NCBI GenBank assembly: GCA_951640165.1
Contig: OX621237.1
Coordinates: forward strand, 2,108,001 to 2,172,000
Origin: Pseudoips prasinana
Taxonomy: Eukaryota > Arthropoda > Insecta > Lepidoptera > Nolidae
Direction of reading: 5' to 3'
DNA length: 64,000 bases
Shown: piece after piece, positions 28,003 through 38,373 of the stretch
Position numbering within the stretch: the stretch's first letter is position 1
Layout: every line of letters begins with the position of its first letter
Position numbers and translations under genes: made by a program
The notes under the pieces: model-generated
Told to the model about the DNA's origin: nothing
Seen by the model: the letters and a program-made list of their open reading frames with translations, nothing else
Database searches by the model: none

Positions 28003-30924
28003 TTTAGAACATATAGTCAAACTATTTCAAAATTCAGTTCTATAAATTTTTATTACCAAAATTGTAGAGGCTTGAATACAAAAACTAATACATTCTACAC
28101 TAATGTGTCACTCAATCAATACGATGTAATAGTAATTACCGAGTCTTGGCTCCAGGATAATGTCGCGAATTCAGAATTGTTCGACGATCGATATGTTGTG
28201 TATAGACGTGACCGTGATCTGAAAAGTCTTCGGTCTAAGCGAACGGGTGGCGGTGTAATGATTGCAGTTAATAAAAAATTTAACACAGTTAGATTACGGG
28301 GAATTGAAAACAACGGTACGATAGAGGACCTATGGATAGTAGTTAATCTGAAGAAAGGTGATACCATTGTCAAAATTTGCATTTGTGCTGTTTATATACC
28401 GCCTCCAGTTCACTTAGCGGACTTTGAGCAGTTTGTGGATAAGTCCAGTGCTACCCTCTTGAACTATGACCACTGCTTAGTCTTAGGTGATTTTAATATG
28501 TCCAATTTAACATGGAGTAATAATAGCGATAATTTTACTATTTTACAAAGTACTTCGTGCCCATTTTATCATCTCATGTCTGAGTTCATGGCCATGAACG
28601 ATTTGAAGCAGTATAATAAAATAATGAATAATAAATCTAGAATTCTTGATTTGGTTTTCTCGTCAGAATCAAATTTATCTGTTATAGAAGCGAATGAATT
28701 TTTAACTCCAATAGATAATTACCACCCTCCCTTTGAAGTCGACCTTAGAATTGATTTTTCAGACAATAATCTACCATCACACAAACTGTCTAGATATAAT
28801 TTTTAAAAAGCCGACTATGATGCAATTGTCGATGAATTGAATGATGTTAACTGGCCTGACTTATTCTCATCGTGTAACAATATAGACGAGATGGTAACGC
28901 AGTTTTATAGAATATTGCAGGATGCAATAAATCAATTTGTACCTAAGACTAAACTCAGAAGTAACAAATACCCTGTTTGGTATACTAGCGGTCTAATCAG
29001 GAGCCTTAAAGAAAAAAACCGAGTTAGGATACGTTTTAAGAAATATAGAAATCCCATGGATAAAGTCATCTTAGATTTGTTAAAAGTCAGAACAGAAGTA
29101 CTAATGCAGCAATGTTTCACTAATTATTGCAAAAATCTAGAAACGAGTATAGCTAAGAATCCAACATATTTTTGGACATTCATAAAACATAAACGTAATT
29201 GTAGAAGCGACATACCATCTAATATACAATTAGACGGTGAAGAAGCTACTGATATACTTCATGTTAGTAACTTATTTGCAAAGCATTTTTCATCGATTTA
29301 CACACCTGACTCTCAGCCTGCTACGAATTCAACAATCCACATCTCTGATAATAGTTCCCTCTGTCTTAACACATTGATTTTACCCGAATCAGATATACTT
29401 AATAAACTAGAAAAAATTAACTTAAATAAAGGGCCTGGACCGGATGGTCTTCCAGCTGTATTTTTGACTAGATGCGCCAAACAAATATCCTTTCCTCTAA
29501 AGCTTATATTCAACGAGTCGCTCCGTTCAGGACAATTCCCTAACCATTGGAGAACGGCCAAAATTGTGCCTATCCATAAAGAAGGTCATAAAAATATGGT
29601 TAAGAACTATCGACCTATATCAATTTTATCCATAATACCAAAAATATTTGAGTCATTAATTTACCCATATTTAAATAGTTAGGCCAAATCGCGAATTATT
29701 GAACAACAACACGGCTTTATACAAAAAAGGTCCACAACTACCAATCTTGTAGCTTTTGCAGATACAATATCTTATCATCTAGATCAAGGTACTCAGGTGG
29801 ACACCGTATATACAGACTTTAGCAAGGCCTTTGACAAAGTAGACCATACAATACTGATTTCGAAACTTGCGGGCCTTGGAGTAGGAGGTCCTATCCTAAA
29901 ATGGTTTGAATCGTACCTTACTAACCGAAAATCCTACGTAGTAGTGAATGGTACGCAGTCATCAGAATTCATCATCACCTCTGGTGTTCCACAGGGATCG
30001 CATCTGGGACCTCTTCTGTTTTTAATTCTCATAAATTCCATCTCGAAATGTTTCCACCACACAGAGTTTTACCTATTTGCCGATGACCTTAAAGTTCTGA
30101 AACCTATCCAAAGCTCAGAGGATTGTAAGCTAGTTCAAGACGACATTGACCGACTGGTTGAGTGGTGCTCACAAAATAAAATGTCCTTAAATGCTGAGAA
30201 ATGCAATTATATTTCTTTTACCAGAAGTAAAACAAAGATACAAACGTCATACACAATAAATAACCACTCACTGAAACAAGTCGACTGTGTTCGTGATTTA
30301 GGAGTTTTAATGGACAGTAAACTTACATTCAATGCACACATAGATAAAATAATACTGAATGCGACTAAGATGTGTGGTTTTATAGCTAGAAACTCTAAAC
30401 GGTTTATAAAGCCTAGAACCAAAATTCTTTTATTTTATTCATTGGTCCGTAGCATTCTGGAATACTGCTCCCAGGTTTGGTCTCCATTTTATGAGGTTCA
30501 CAAAAAACGACTTGAGCGAGTACAAAGGAGATTTGTCAGTCATCTTGCTTTTGACATGAAGTTGCATCATTCATTAACATCGTACAGTCGTCGTCTTGAA
30601 CACTTTAGAATGGTCTCGCTGAATGAAAGACGCCAACTGCTTGACCTATCATTCTTACATAGTTTATTAAACAATAGAATAGATTGTCCTGAATTATTGT
30701 CTAAAATCAATATCTCTGCTCCAAGTAGGCTACCGCGCTCGGGAGTCTACAAGCTGCTCACTGTCCGTCGATACAAAACTAACATAGGTCTTAATTCACC
30801 TTTAATAAGAATAGCCAAATTATATAATAGCCTTCAGCGACTGGCAGACTTGGACATCTTTGGTGATAATTTGGTTAGATTTAAGAAAAAAATCACTGAA
30901 TACCTGTATTCCAGGCTTCGATAA
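28003..30924 (+). pseudogene. LINE ORF2: endonuclease-reverse transcriptase with two nonsense codons
   Basis: One continuous frame of about 973 codons, broken only by TAA at 28804-28806 and TAG at 29680-29682. It has an APE-type endonuclease in the first third (YYQNCRGLNTK, ITESWL with the catalytic Glu, RTGGGVMIAV, VLGDFNMSNLTW, then DNYHPPFEV). The reverse transcriptase follows: NKGPGPDGLPA, KNYRPISILS, QHGFIQKRSTTT, TDFSKAFDKVDH, SGVPQGSHLGPLLF and the FADD active site, then the CSQVWSP region. It would nick the target and copy the element's RNA there. There is no ATG between the upstream stop (28000) and the endonuclease, so ORF2 would need reinitiation at a non-AUG codon or has lost its start. 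CR1/Jockey superfamily; recently inactivated, by inference. Confidence 0.85.
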
Positions 30925-31222
30925 TTATCATAACACACGGTTGAATATCTATTTATATATATATATATATATATTTTTAATCTTAAATGTTTCCAATTTT
31001 AGTTTTAATTTTTAATTTTTATTATTTTTATTTTTAACTTAGTGTTTCTGTTTTGTTAATGTATGTAAAGCATTTTTTTATATTTGGCGAAAGCATTTTA
31101 TTATTGTTAGTTGTGGTTGCCTGTAACTGAATGAGCACAAGGCATGTCTTTAAATACTACTTAGTTGTAAGAAATGTGTATCATTTGTTGGTGATCCTAA
31201 TAAAATAAATAAATAAATAAAC
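30925..31222 (+). mobile_element. 3' UTR and tail of the 26.6-kb LINE
   Basis: AT-rich, with a (TA)n run near 30953-30975, ending CCTAATAAA followed by (AATA)n at about 31199-31220. The end abuts the foldback element that starts at 31223, so either one inserted beside the other or the tail was its target. Confidence 0.65.
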
Positions 31223-31799
31223 ATTATATTTGACGTTAACATTTTTTGAAGTAAAACTTCTTTACGGGTGCTTGACTTGGGGAGGAAGCAACCTTTACAC
31301 GAAAAATAGCGAGTGTGCTTTAGACCACACTACTGAAGTAAAACTAATATAGGAAACGTAACTATGACAGAAAAAGAGAGAGGAAAGGTGTGCTCGCATC
31401 TCTCTCTCATACCCCTACAGTAATATACAATACGTAACTCTCTCTCTTTATATGTCGACGAGTCGATAAAGATGGAGATATAAGTTAGTCAAGACTGATA
31501 TCTCCATCTTAGTCGACTTCCGGTCGCCTCGCTTGCTCACCCTTTTCGTAACGCTCTCATCAACCTTTACACGAAAAATACCGAGTGTGCTTTAGACCAC
31601 ACTACTGAAGTAAAGCTTATATACGAAACGTAACTAGCTATGACAGAAAGAAAGAGAGAAAAGGGGTGCTCGCATCTCATTCTCTTGCCCCTACAGTTAC
31701 CTTTTCGCAACGCTCTCATCACGCATTCACCAGCTTCCTCCCCAGCTCAAGCATCCGTAAAGGAGTTTTACTTTCAAAATGTTGACCTCAAATATAATG
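31223..31799. mobile_element. 577-bp foldback element with internal direct duplication
   Basis: Ends CATTATATTTGACGTTAAC and GTTGACCTCAAATATAATG are inverted, and the pairing runs inward through GTAAAACTTCTTTACGG and CTTGACTTGGGGAGGAAGC. Inside, a block of about 130 bp (CAACCTTTACACGAAAAAT, GACCACACTACTGAAGTAAA) occurs twice in direct orientation at about 31288 and 31561. A hairpin, AGATGGAGATAT/ATATCTCCATCT, marks the centre near 31470-31510. No ORF. A decayed relative is at 2045-2330. Confidence 0.7.
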
Positions 31800-32014
31800 C
31801 TTTTCTCATGCTTGTATAATACTGAGAACGGTACAGCTGTATCTCGTAACGCTAACGTTTTCTATCGCTCTGCACAAACAACCGGCTGATTGCGCTGAAG
31901 TCAAACAACTACCTAACACAAACATGTCACTAAATATGTAGGATACTATGCGAACAGGGTGTAATTTAATTCTCATAAAGGTCATGTAATAAATAAAATG
32001 ATGCAGTGTGTTTG
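31800..32014. other. Unassigned DNA
   Basis: No gene or recognised repeat. Confidence 0.3.
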
Positions 32015-32556
32015 ACGAAGACGAAAGATGCAAGCCCGGAGTTTCTTTGTGGCTTTCTTCACCGGGTCGTCCAGCTAGGTAGCTAGAGAAAGCCGCTGGC
32101 TAGCTAGGGTAGGATCCTCAGCGGCGAGGATCGCGTTGCTCCCTTAACACGTGATCGTTAATCCCGTGCAAGTGATCTGACCTCCATTTTGAATTCCATC
32201 TTTTTACATCAGCGGCCGCCTGAGCTGTGGCCCGAACCCCATAAGGGTGCCCTCAGGTATTAGACGCTTAAATTAAGCTACTGGTTGAGAGCCTTTTGCG
32301 CTAGCCAACCGCTCGTTGTTTGCAATTCTTTAATTTTAATATACAATCTTAGTAACTTGCTAGTTATTATTTATTTAAGGATATTAAAAATATATTATGT
32401 GACGAAACAGACCGCACGAACGGACTAATTCAAAATATTTTGTTGCTTTAATTACTGTTTTTAAACTGTGTTTATGTAATACATTGTAAGCTAGACAAGT
32501 ACAAGTGTATGTAAATACCCAAGTGCTGAATAAATTTCATTATTTCATTTCATTGA
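32015..32556 (+). repeat. Repeat K, longer copy
   Basis: Same start and end as 17500-17936, plus a central block (GCCTGAGCTGTGGCCCGAAC, CCCTCAGGTATTAGACGC, GAGAGCCTTTTGCGCTAGCC) missing there. It ends AATAAATTTCATTATTTCAT. This is probably closer to the full-length form. Confidence 0.6.
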
Positions 32557-32569
32557 CGGCAAAGAATAT

Positions 32570-32800
32570 CGCCAACCCATTTCCTTCGTGGAGGGCGTAG
32601 AATACGCCCCGAGGGAATCTGCCAGAGAACGGGCAGCAGCGTCTCTTTGTGCATTAAAACGATCATACTGCGATCGCCAACCCGTCTGCCAAGCGTGGCG
32701 ATTATGGCATAACCCTCCATATAATGGAAACAGTTACAATTGCGGAGATCTTGTGGGTAGGCTTTTTCCAGCTGTGGACGTCATTCGGCAGATGATATGA
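32570..32800 (+). repeat. Type-2 LINE-tail repeat, sense
   Basis: GTGGAGGGCGTAGAATACGC, AACGGGCAGCAGC, GCGATCGCCAACCCGTCTGC, AAGCGTGGCGATTATGGCAT, then CAGCTGTGGACGTCATTCGG and GATGATATG. The open frame across it is not convincing as protein. Confidence 0.55.
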
Positions 32801-32891
32801 AACCAGTTACTACTCACAACCTTTACCATTTATAATATTAGTAGGATATACCTACATATAAAAAATGTGAGCCGTCACGGGACGCCTGGCA

Positions 32892-33113
32892 GATGTGAAA
32901 CATCGACATTATTTTGTAAAAGTAATATGCAGAAAAGAACATATTGTGATAGGAACTAAATATGTCATAATGATAAAATAAAAAGTCGATTGCGCATGGC
33001 GAAGCGTCGCCACACCGTACACACTACTATCGTATAGGGTGGCGACGCGTCGCCACGGCATGCGTCGCCACCCCAGAAATCTGTTTTACGTGCGGCTATA
33101 GATGTTTCACATC
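32892..33113 (-). mobile_element. 222-bp CpG-rich MITE, copy 2
   Basis: Inverted relative to the 569-790 copy and the same length. GATGTGAAACATC ends and the perfect palindrome GTGGCGACGCGTCGCCAC (33039-33056) are conserved. A handful of scattered substitutions is visible. Confidence 0.72.
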
Positions 33114-33244
33114 AATACGGTTTCAATAAAACAGTTTAAAAAAACCGAAAAACTTCAAACGTTTCTATTTAGTGTATAGCCGAAATTAATATTATTTTTT
33201 ACTTTTTAGTCGTGACTACTCGTCGTCTACTCCATCGGTGATGG

Positions 33245-33470
33245 GTATATTTTTCTTCCGTTTGGGTTTGAAACCATGGGCCCATGGGGATCAGACACGC
33301 GGAAATTTGTATTGAGTTGGTCCAGACGCCTTGTCGAAACCTCAGGTGACCCAAGGGCGGTAGAGTACCTCGGCCAGCGTATCAGCTTGGCTATACAACG
33401 AGGCAACGTTAACAGCTTTTTGGGCCCACTATCCGCAGATTGTGACTTAGATGCTATTTTCTATTTGTAA
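33245..33470 (+). pseudogene. Fossil of the FGVETLGPWG coding family, best C terminus
   Basis: The frame reads FLPFGFETMGPWGSDTRKF, then RRLVETSGDPRAVEYLGQR and ISLAIQRGNVNSFLG, ending DAIFYL and a stop. It shares residues with 37660-37937 (minus) despite many nucleotide changes, so selection on protein in a parent is likely. I recall similar tails on transposon-linked proteins in invertebrates but cannot name the family. Probably the C terminus of a retroelement polyprotein. Confidence 0.45.
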
Positions 33471-33587
33471 ATTGTTTTCTTTTTAAGTAGAATTGTTACA
33501 ATATAGCTGTGAATGTGAATCAAAGAATAAAATTAAATTTTCTTTTTAGTTGCTATGATTGTTTTTTTTTTACAACATAATTTGCAA

Positions 33588-33672
33588 ACGCAAGACCGGC
33601 AATTGTGGAGATCTTTGGGGGAGGCCTTCGGGCACCAGTGAGCGATTTTCAGCTGATATGATGATGATGATT
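33588..33672 (+). mobile_element. Short RTE LINE tail
   Basis: AAGACCGGCAATTGTGGAGA, GGGGGAGGCC, GCTGATATGATGATGATG. About 85 bp; heavily 5'-truncated. Confidence 0.65.
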
Positions 33673-33828
33673 GGCAAACAAGCGTACGGCCCACCTGGTG
33701 GTAAGTGAATTTTGCGTTTTGTTATTAAAACAGTTTTATACGTTTTAAGTACAATCACGGATTTCCATTACATATCAATCGAATTTTGTTTTTTTAAGAA
33801 AACCGTAACTTATCAACACTGTCTTGGC

Positions 33829-34060
33829 GGTCACCGTAGGCACGAAGCTGGTGGTCCTGGGTTCGAATCCCGGTAAGTGCAAATATTTGTGTGATGAGCA
33901 CGAACATTTGTTTCTGAGTCATGGATGTTTTCTATGTATATAAGTATTTATCTATCTATAAAGTATGTATATCGTCTCCTGGTACCCATAGTACAAGCTT
34001 TGCTTAGATTGGGGCTAGGATGATCTGTGTGACATTGTCCCTAGATATTATTATTATTAC
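33829..34060 (+). mobile_element. SINE-A copy with head deletion
   Basis: GGTCACCGTAGGCACGAAGC shows that about 25 bp around the A box and anticodon arm are missing. B box and the rest are normal, ending (TTA)n. Confidence 0.75.
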
Positions 34061-35390
34061 TGTCAATAATAAACAAAATCGTTTCATAAACGCCAGAGCA
34101 ATCGATGTATACACAAAAAACTTTTCGTCGAATTGAAAACCTTTTACTTTTTGGTTTATGATTAGGACTGGTTAAATAAAGAACTTTACTTATTGGATTT
34201 TTTATGAGACTACCTCGACGATTACCCTTTTTAAATATAATTAGAAATACGCAGAAATGTAATAAGAACGACAAATAAAAGTTAGTAGGCGCTCGTAACA
34301 AATTTATTCATATTATAAGAGCTGGCTTAAAAACTACTACGCATTAGCCAGTTAGTTTCCTAATTCATTTTGTTGTAACCATTCGCATGTAAAGTTAAAA
34401 TTATATTTAAAAACCTAATATTTAAAATAGATGCTCCTTAGATGGCATATTCAGTTGCTTTCATCATCGGTCCACAAAATCGGATAGGGTAGGCACCTAA
34501 AGTCACGGTCAGTATCTGGTAGGGTAAAACACTTGAATACTTATTTGTTAGAAAACCGATACCATACAATAACAAAAATTACAAGAGCACTTCATAGTCA
34601 GGAAATATCTTCCCTTAAAGGCGAGAAACCATAACAATATTATTCTTTAATTATCACCTCCGAAGACTTTTCAAGTTTAAAAAATCAAATTATAAAATAA
34701 CATTTAAAGCCTTATTCAAAGGAGAGGGGCTGTCCCTGCCCCCCATTTTCCTCCCCCTTTTTGATCGTCACCTCGGGCTATCTGAATATTAATGAATAGA
34801 ATTAATTGATTGAACGAAGCCATCAATTATTCGGGACATAATTTTATTTGTATAATGTTAAAAGTTTGTGATCGTAATATGCAGATTATTAAACTTTTTC
34901 ATTGATTTTACGGGGCTGGTGATTGCAATCAGCTGTTACTGACTTGTAGTGATATCTAAATTGAATTGCTAGTTATCAATTTATAACATAATTGAAATCT
35001 CTTTTTTATTCAGACTGGGAATATTTGGTAAATAGAGCTGAATTTTAGTTGCTCACAAGCCTTAAGCTAAGCCTGAATGTACGAAATTTTAATTTCAATC
35101 GTTTTTTATTAACGGTTGATAGGATAAGGCATTTTATATTTTTGAACCGCCAACTAAGCCTAATAGATTATAATGCATGCGTAGTGTGCTCTAACAAGAG
35201 TGCACTTTTCTCACAGCTCCTATAATCCTATCAGATTATGGAGCTTTGGGATAATGCACAACCGTAAACGAGACACAACTGATAGCTGTACTTGCTTTCC
35301 AAGGGGTGTTATTCTAGTCTTGTGCCTACAGCACATTTAGGTCCGACCGAGGATTTGCCTCCTCATCCGTAGTTTAACACGGTACTGAAT
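34061..35390. other. Unassigned AT-rich DNA, 1.3 kb
   Basis: The longest stretch here without any recognised element. No gene-like frame or domain. A near-palindrome lies around 35205-35245 (CAGCTCCTATAATCCTATCAGATTATGGAGCTTTG). Confidence 0.35.
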
Positions 35391-35890
35391 ATTGTATAAT
35401 ATTATAATATAACATCCTGGGACATTAAACACACGACCATCTGATCCCAAACTAAGCAGAGCTTGTATTATGGAAATCAGATAACTGATATACTATAGAT
35501 AATACTTTTCTTTTGTAAATACATACTTATATAGATAACTAGCTGTGTCCCGCGGTTTTATCCGCGATAATCTTTATAAATCATCACAGCTCCTCGCCCT
35601 TAGGTGATAGCGTGATAATATGTAATCTATATGTTGACCCGAACTCTTATTAATATTCATACAAAATTTGAAGTAAATCCATGCAGTACTTTTTGAGTTT
35701 AGCCCGGACATACATACAGACGAACTGACAAAAATTCTAAAAACTATATTTTTGGCTTCGATATCGATTTTACATCATGCCCCAAGTATTCTTTTAAAAA
35801 AATATTCTATGTACAGTTTTGACTTTCCTACGATTTTATTATATGTATAGATAGATTACACCCAGACTCACGAAAAACAGACATGCCGCA
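35391..35890 (-). mobile_element. SINE-B copy split by a CTAGCTG repeat
   Basis: Tail half (AACATCCTGGGACATT, CAAACTAAGCAGAGCTTG) ends at ATAGATA near 35537. The middle (GATTACACCCAGACTCACG, AAACAGACATG) resumes at about 35854. The head is lost into the inverted structure at 35905. Confidence 0.65.
35538..35855 (+). repeat. CTAGCTGTGTCCCGCGG dispersed repeat inside SINE-B
   Basis: CTAGCTGTGTCCCGCGGTTTT start, ATCACAGCTCCTC, AGCCCGGACATACATACAGA, TATTTTTGGCTTCGATATCG, and ATTATATGTATAGATA end. Non-coding. The same element type is at 42.2, 54.0 and 61.0 kb. Confidence 0.7.
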
Positions 35891-35904
35891 ATGCCGCATG
35901 CCGT

Positions 35905-36073
35905 CTTAAATAGGTAAACATACACAGACAGAAAACAAACGGGCTGGTTGTGGTGGTTGGTAAATGCTTGCCTTTCACGCCGCAGGTGGGGGCTTCGATT
36001 CCCACCAGGACAGATATTTGTGTATATTAAGATCTGTTTGTTTTCTGTTTGTTTACCTATTAAAGACGGCAAG
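35905..36073. repeat. SINE-B head between inverted arms
   Basis: GCCGTCTTAAATAGGTAAAC (35907 on) and GTTTACCTATTAAAGACGGC (to 36070) are inverted, with AGAAAACAAAC/GTTTTCT continuing inward. Between them is a sense SINE-B head (GGTTGTGGTGGTTGG, B box CTTCGATTCCCACC). The neighbouring SINE-B body runs the other way. Confidence 0.6.
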
Positions 36074-36645
36074 CGGCAGTTACAATAAGAATATATCAAA
36101 TGGATGTGTTCTCTTCAACGTAATTGAATAGCAACTGTCTTATCTTCAAATCTCGTACCCTGGGTACTCAGTCTCTCTGAGTACATAGTCCTCGTGTGTA
36201 CTGTGTCGACGAGTATATGCTAAACACTCGGCCAGGCGTCAAGAGCCAGGTTAACAGACCCGACAAACTTGACGTCTCAAGGATCGGTTACATTATGAAA
36301 GTTAGTTTGCCAGTGTAGTTGCTTGCTACGAGTACTTGCATTGTGAGTTACTTTCTATTATTTATTACCCAACAATGAATTTACGATATGTTTAGCACTA
36401 GGTGACACCGTAGGTGCATAGATAGTGTGTAGAATAAGTGTTTAAGTAAGTTAAGATTTTACCCATCTAACTGTGACTGTAACTTTATGAGTAGAAATCA
36501 TAGAACGTGTAATTTAATATAGACCAACTTTTTAGAAAGTCTCTTTTGAAGGGTTGATAGATGGAGTTCGCTGCATATTTTTAACAAGAAGAGACAACAC
36601 TAGTTTTGAGACTTCTTCTTAAATTACAAAATCTATGTAGTTTGT
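36074..36645. other. Unassigned DNA
   Basis: No gene. ACCCTGGGTACTCAGTCTCT and CTGAGTACATAGTCC near 36160 form an imperfect hairpin. Confidence 0.35.
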
Positions 36646-36894
36646 TTAATAATAATATCTGGGGACAATGTCACACAGATCATCCTAGCCCCAAACTAAG
36701 CAAAACTTGTACTATGGGTACCAGGCGACGATATACATACTTATATAGATGGATAAATACTTATATACATAGAAAACATCCATGACTCAGAAACAAATAT
36801 TCGTGCTCATCACACAAATATTTGCACTTACCGGGATTCGAACCCAGGACCACCAGCTTCGTAGGCAGGAGCACTACCAACTAGGCTACAGTGA
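36646..36894 (-). mobile_element. SINE-A copy, full length
   Basis: Antisense tail (AATAAT), head with GGGATTCGAACCC and CCAACTAGGCTACAGTGA. Confidence 0.8.
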
Positions 36895-37105
36895 TATGTA
36901 ATAGAACACTAATTGGAAATATATATTACTGAAACACCCAATATTTTAAAGCAAATAGACGACATCACAGAAGTTAACAACAAAGAAATTTTAGCTTCAA
37001 ATAAAAATTTTAGTAAATATTATATTCTAGTCGTATTTAACTAAGAAAATTGAGAGAGTTCTCAATTTCTCGTAATATAACCATTCGACCTACTGGCTAC
37101 TAGTA
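36895..37105. other. Unassigned AT-rich DNA
   Basis: A palindromic GAAAATTGAGAGAGTTCTCAATTTCT lies at 37045-37070; nothing else seen. Confidence 0.3.
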
Positions 37106-37237
37106 TGTACAGACGCCAGCACATCAAGCTACCCCAATCTGTCAAATTAAAGTGAACCAGTGCTTATGTAATAAAGATGAAAATCTATAAAAGAAATTTG
37201 ACAGATTGGGGTAGCTGGATGTGCTGGCGTCTGTACA
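37106..37237. mobile_element. Hairpin MITE, TGTACAGACG family, best copy
   Basis: 132 bp. The arms are about 44 bp and differ by one base (AGC versus AGC/TCC region), starting TGTACAGACGCCAGC. The loop GTGAACCAGTGCTTATGTAA matches the 1615 and 21870 copies. No ORF. Confidence 0.8.
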
Positions 37238-37659
37238 TGATGGCACTAGCCGCCTAATATTGAGTCAGCAGCTCGCCCAGTGTAAGCTATCCTTTAGTAC
37301 TCTGAACAAAGGACGAAGAACGCAAACATTTGCACTCGGAATAGAATTTCAACTCTTTTCTTTTGAAATCTCTTTCTATAGATTATCTTCTAGGCTACTT
37401 GAGTTGAATAAGATGTTATTATGTCAGTAACTCAAATAAAATTTTCCTTCAATAGTATTTTGGTTTCGGACAACATTTTATATAATCCAATAGGATTATA
37501 ATGTGAAGCTAAATATTTGAGAGTTATAAAAAATCTTAATTAGGCTATTGTATATTTAATTTTGGAGTCCGGTTCATAATCTAATAAATTAATCTATTCA
37601 ATAGTAAATAATTAAATTAAATTATAAGCTAAAAATTAGATAAACTACAGATACACTAT
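37238..37659. other. Unassigned AT-rich DNA
   Basis: No supported gene. Confidence 0.3.
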
Positions 37660-37937
37660 TTACCCTAAAAGGCGTCCAATAATCCCTCCGCATCGCTTAT
37701 GGGAAAAGTGCCCAGATGGCTGGCCGCATTGCCACGCTGGATGGCAATGCTGATCCTCTGACCCAAGAATAGACCAGCCCTGTGATCATGGGCAGCGTCG
37801 ATCAAACGTTTATCTATTTCCCGAAATATTAAATGTGCGCTTGGGCCCCATGGTCCTAAAGTTTCTACCCCAAACGGCTCAAAAACTAAATTTGCAGCCA
37901 AATTTGTGTATTTGCGCCGTTTAAGGGTTTCCGCCAA
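37660..37937 (-). pseudogene. Fossil of the FGVETLGPWG coding family
   Basis: The minus-strand frame (90 aa) reads MAETLKRRKYTNLAANLVF, EPFGVETLGPWGPSAHLIF and FLGQRISIAIQRGNAASHLG. The frame is open over its whole length. It shares its core with 33245-33470 and extends further N-terminal. Truncated upstream; the family is unidentified. Confidence 0.45.
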
Positions 37938-38069
37938 AGCAGCAGCAGCGCCTGCAGAACCCGACGTATGGGGAAGATGGGGGGTATACCATCAGGTTGG
38001 GTTTCTTATAAAGCTAAATAGATGTTCTATGTTGTGTGGGTCCAAACCCGGGTCGGGTCAAAAAGTTAT

Positions 38070-38320
38070 ATTGGGATTTTTCCGTGAAGAAAAGGTATCA
38101 GTATCAGCATCAAGTTTGTGAGTTGTCTACGGGGATGTAATACCGCCAAGCTTTTTTTTATTTTATCGTTTGAGTAGTGATTACCCTAGTGTCATAATTG
38201 TTCAAGGCGTCTGCCATGATTTTACGACTGTTACCTAACGACTACAACTGGGACCGACACCTTTACGTGCTCTCCGAGGCACGGTCAGAGAGCAAGTTAA
38301 TCCTTCGGTCAGCCTTGACC
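38070..38320. repeat. Blocks O and N, fragments
   Basis: ATTGGGATTTTTCCGTGAAG and CGGGGATGTAATACCGCCAAG are O in antisense. TGATTACCCTAGTGTCATAA and ACGACTGTTACCTAACGAC are N in sense. Confidence 0.5.
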
Positions 38321-38373
38321 TCTCCGGCCATTACTTTAAGAACCCCTGTGTTTTCGCACACAGTTGTGTACTA

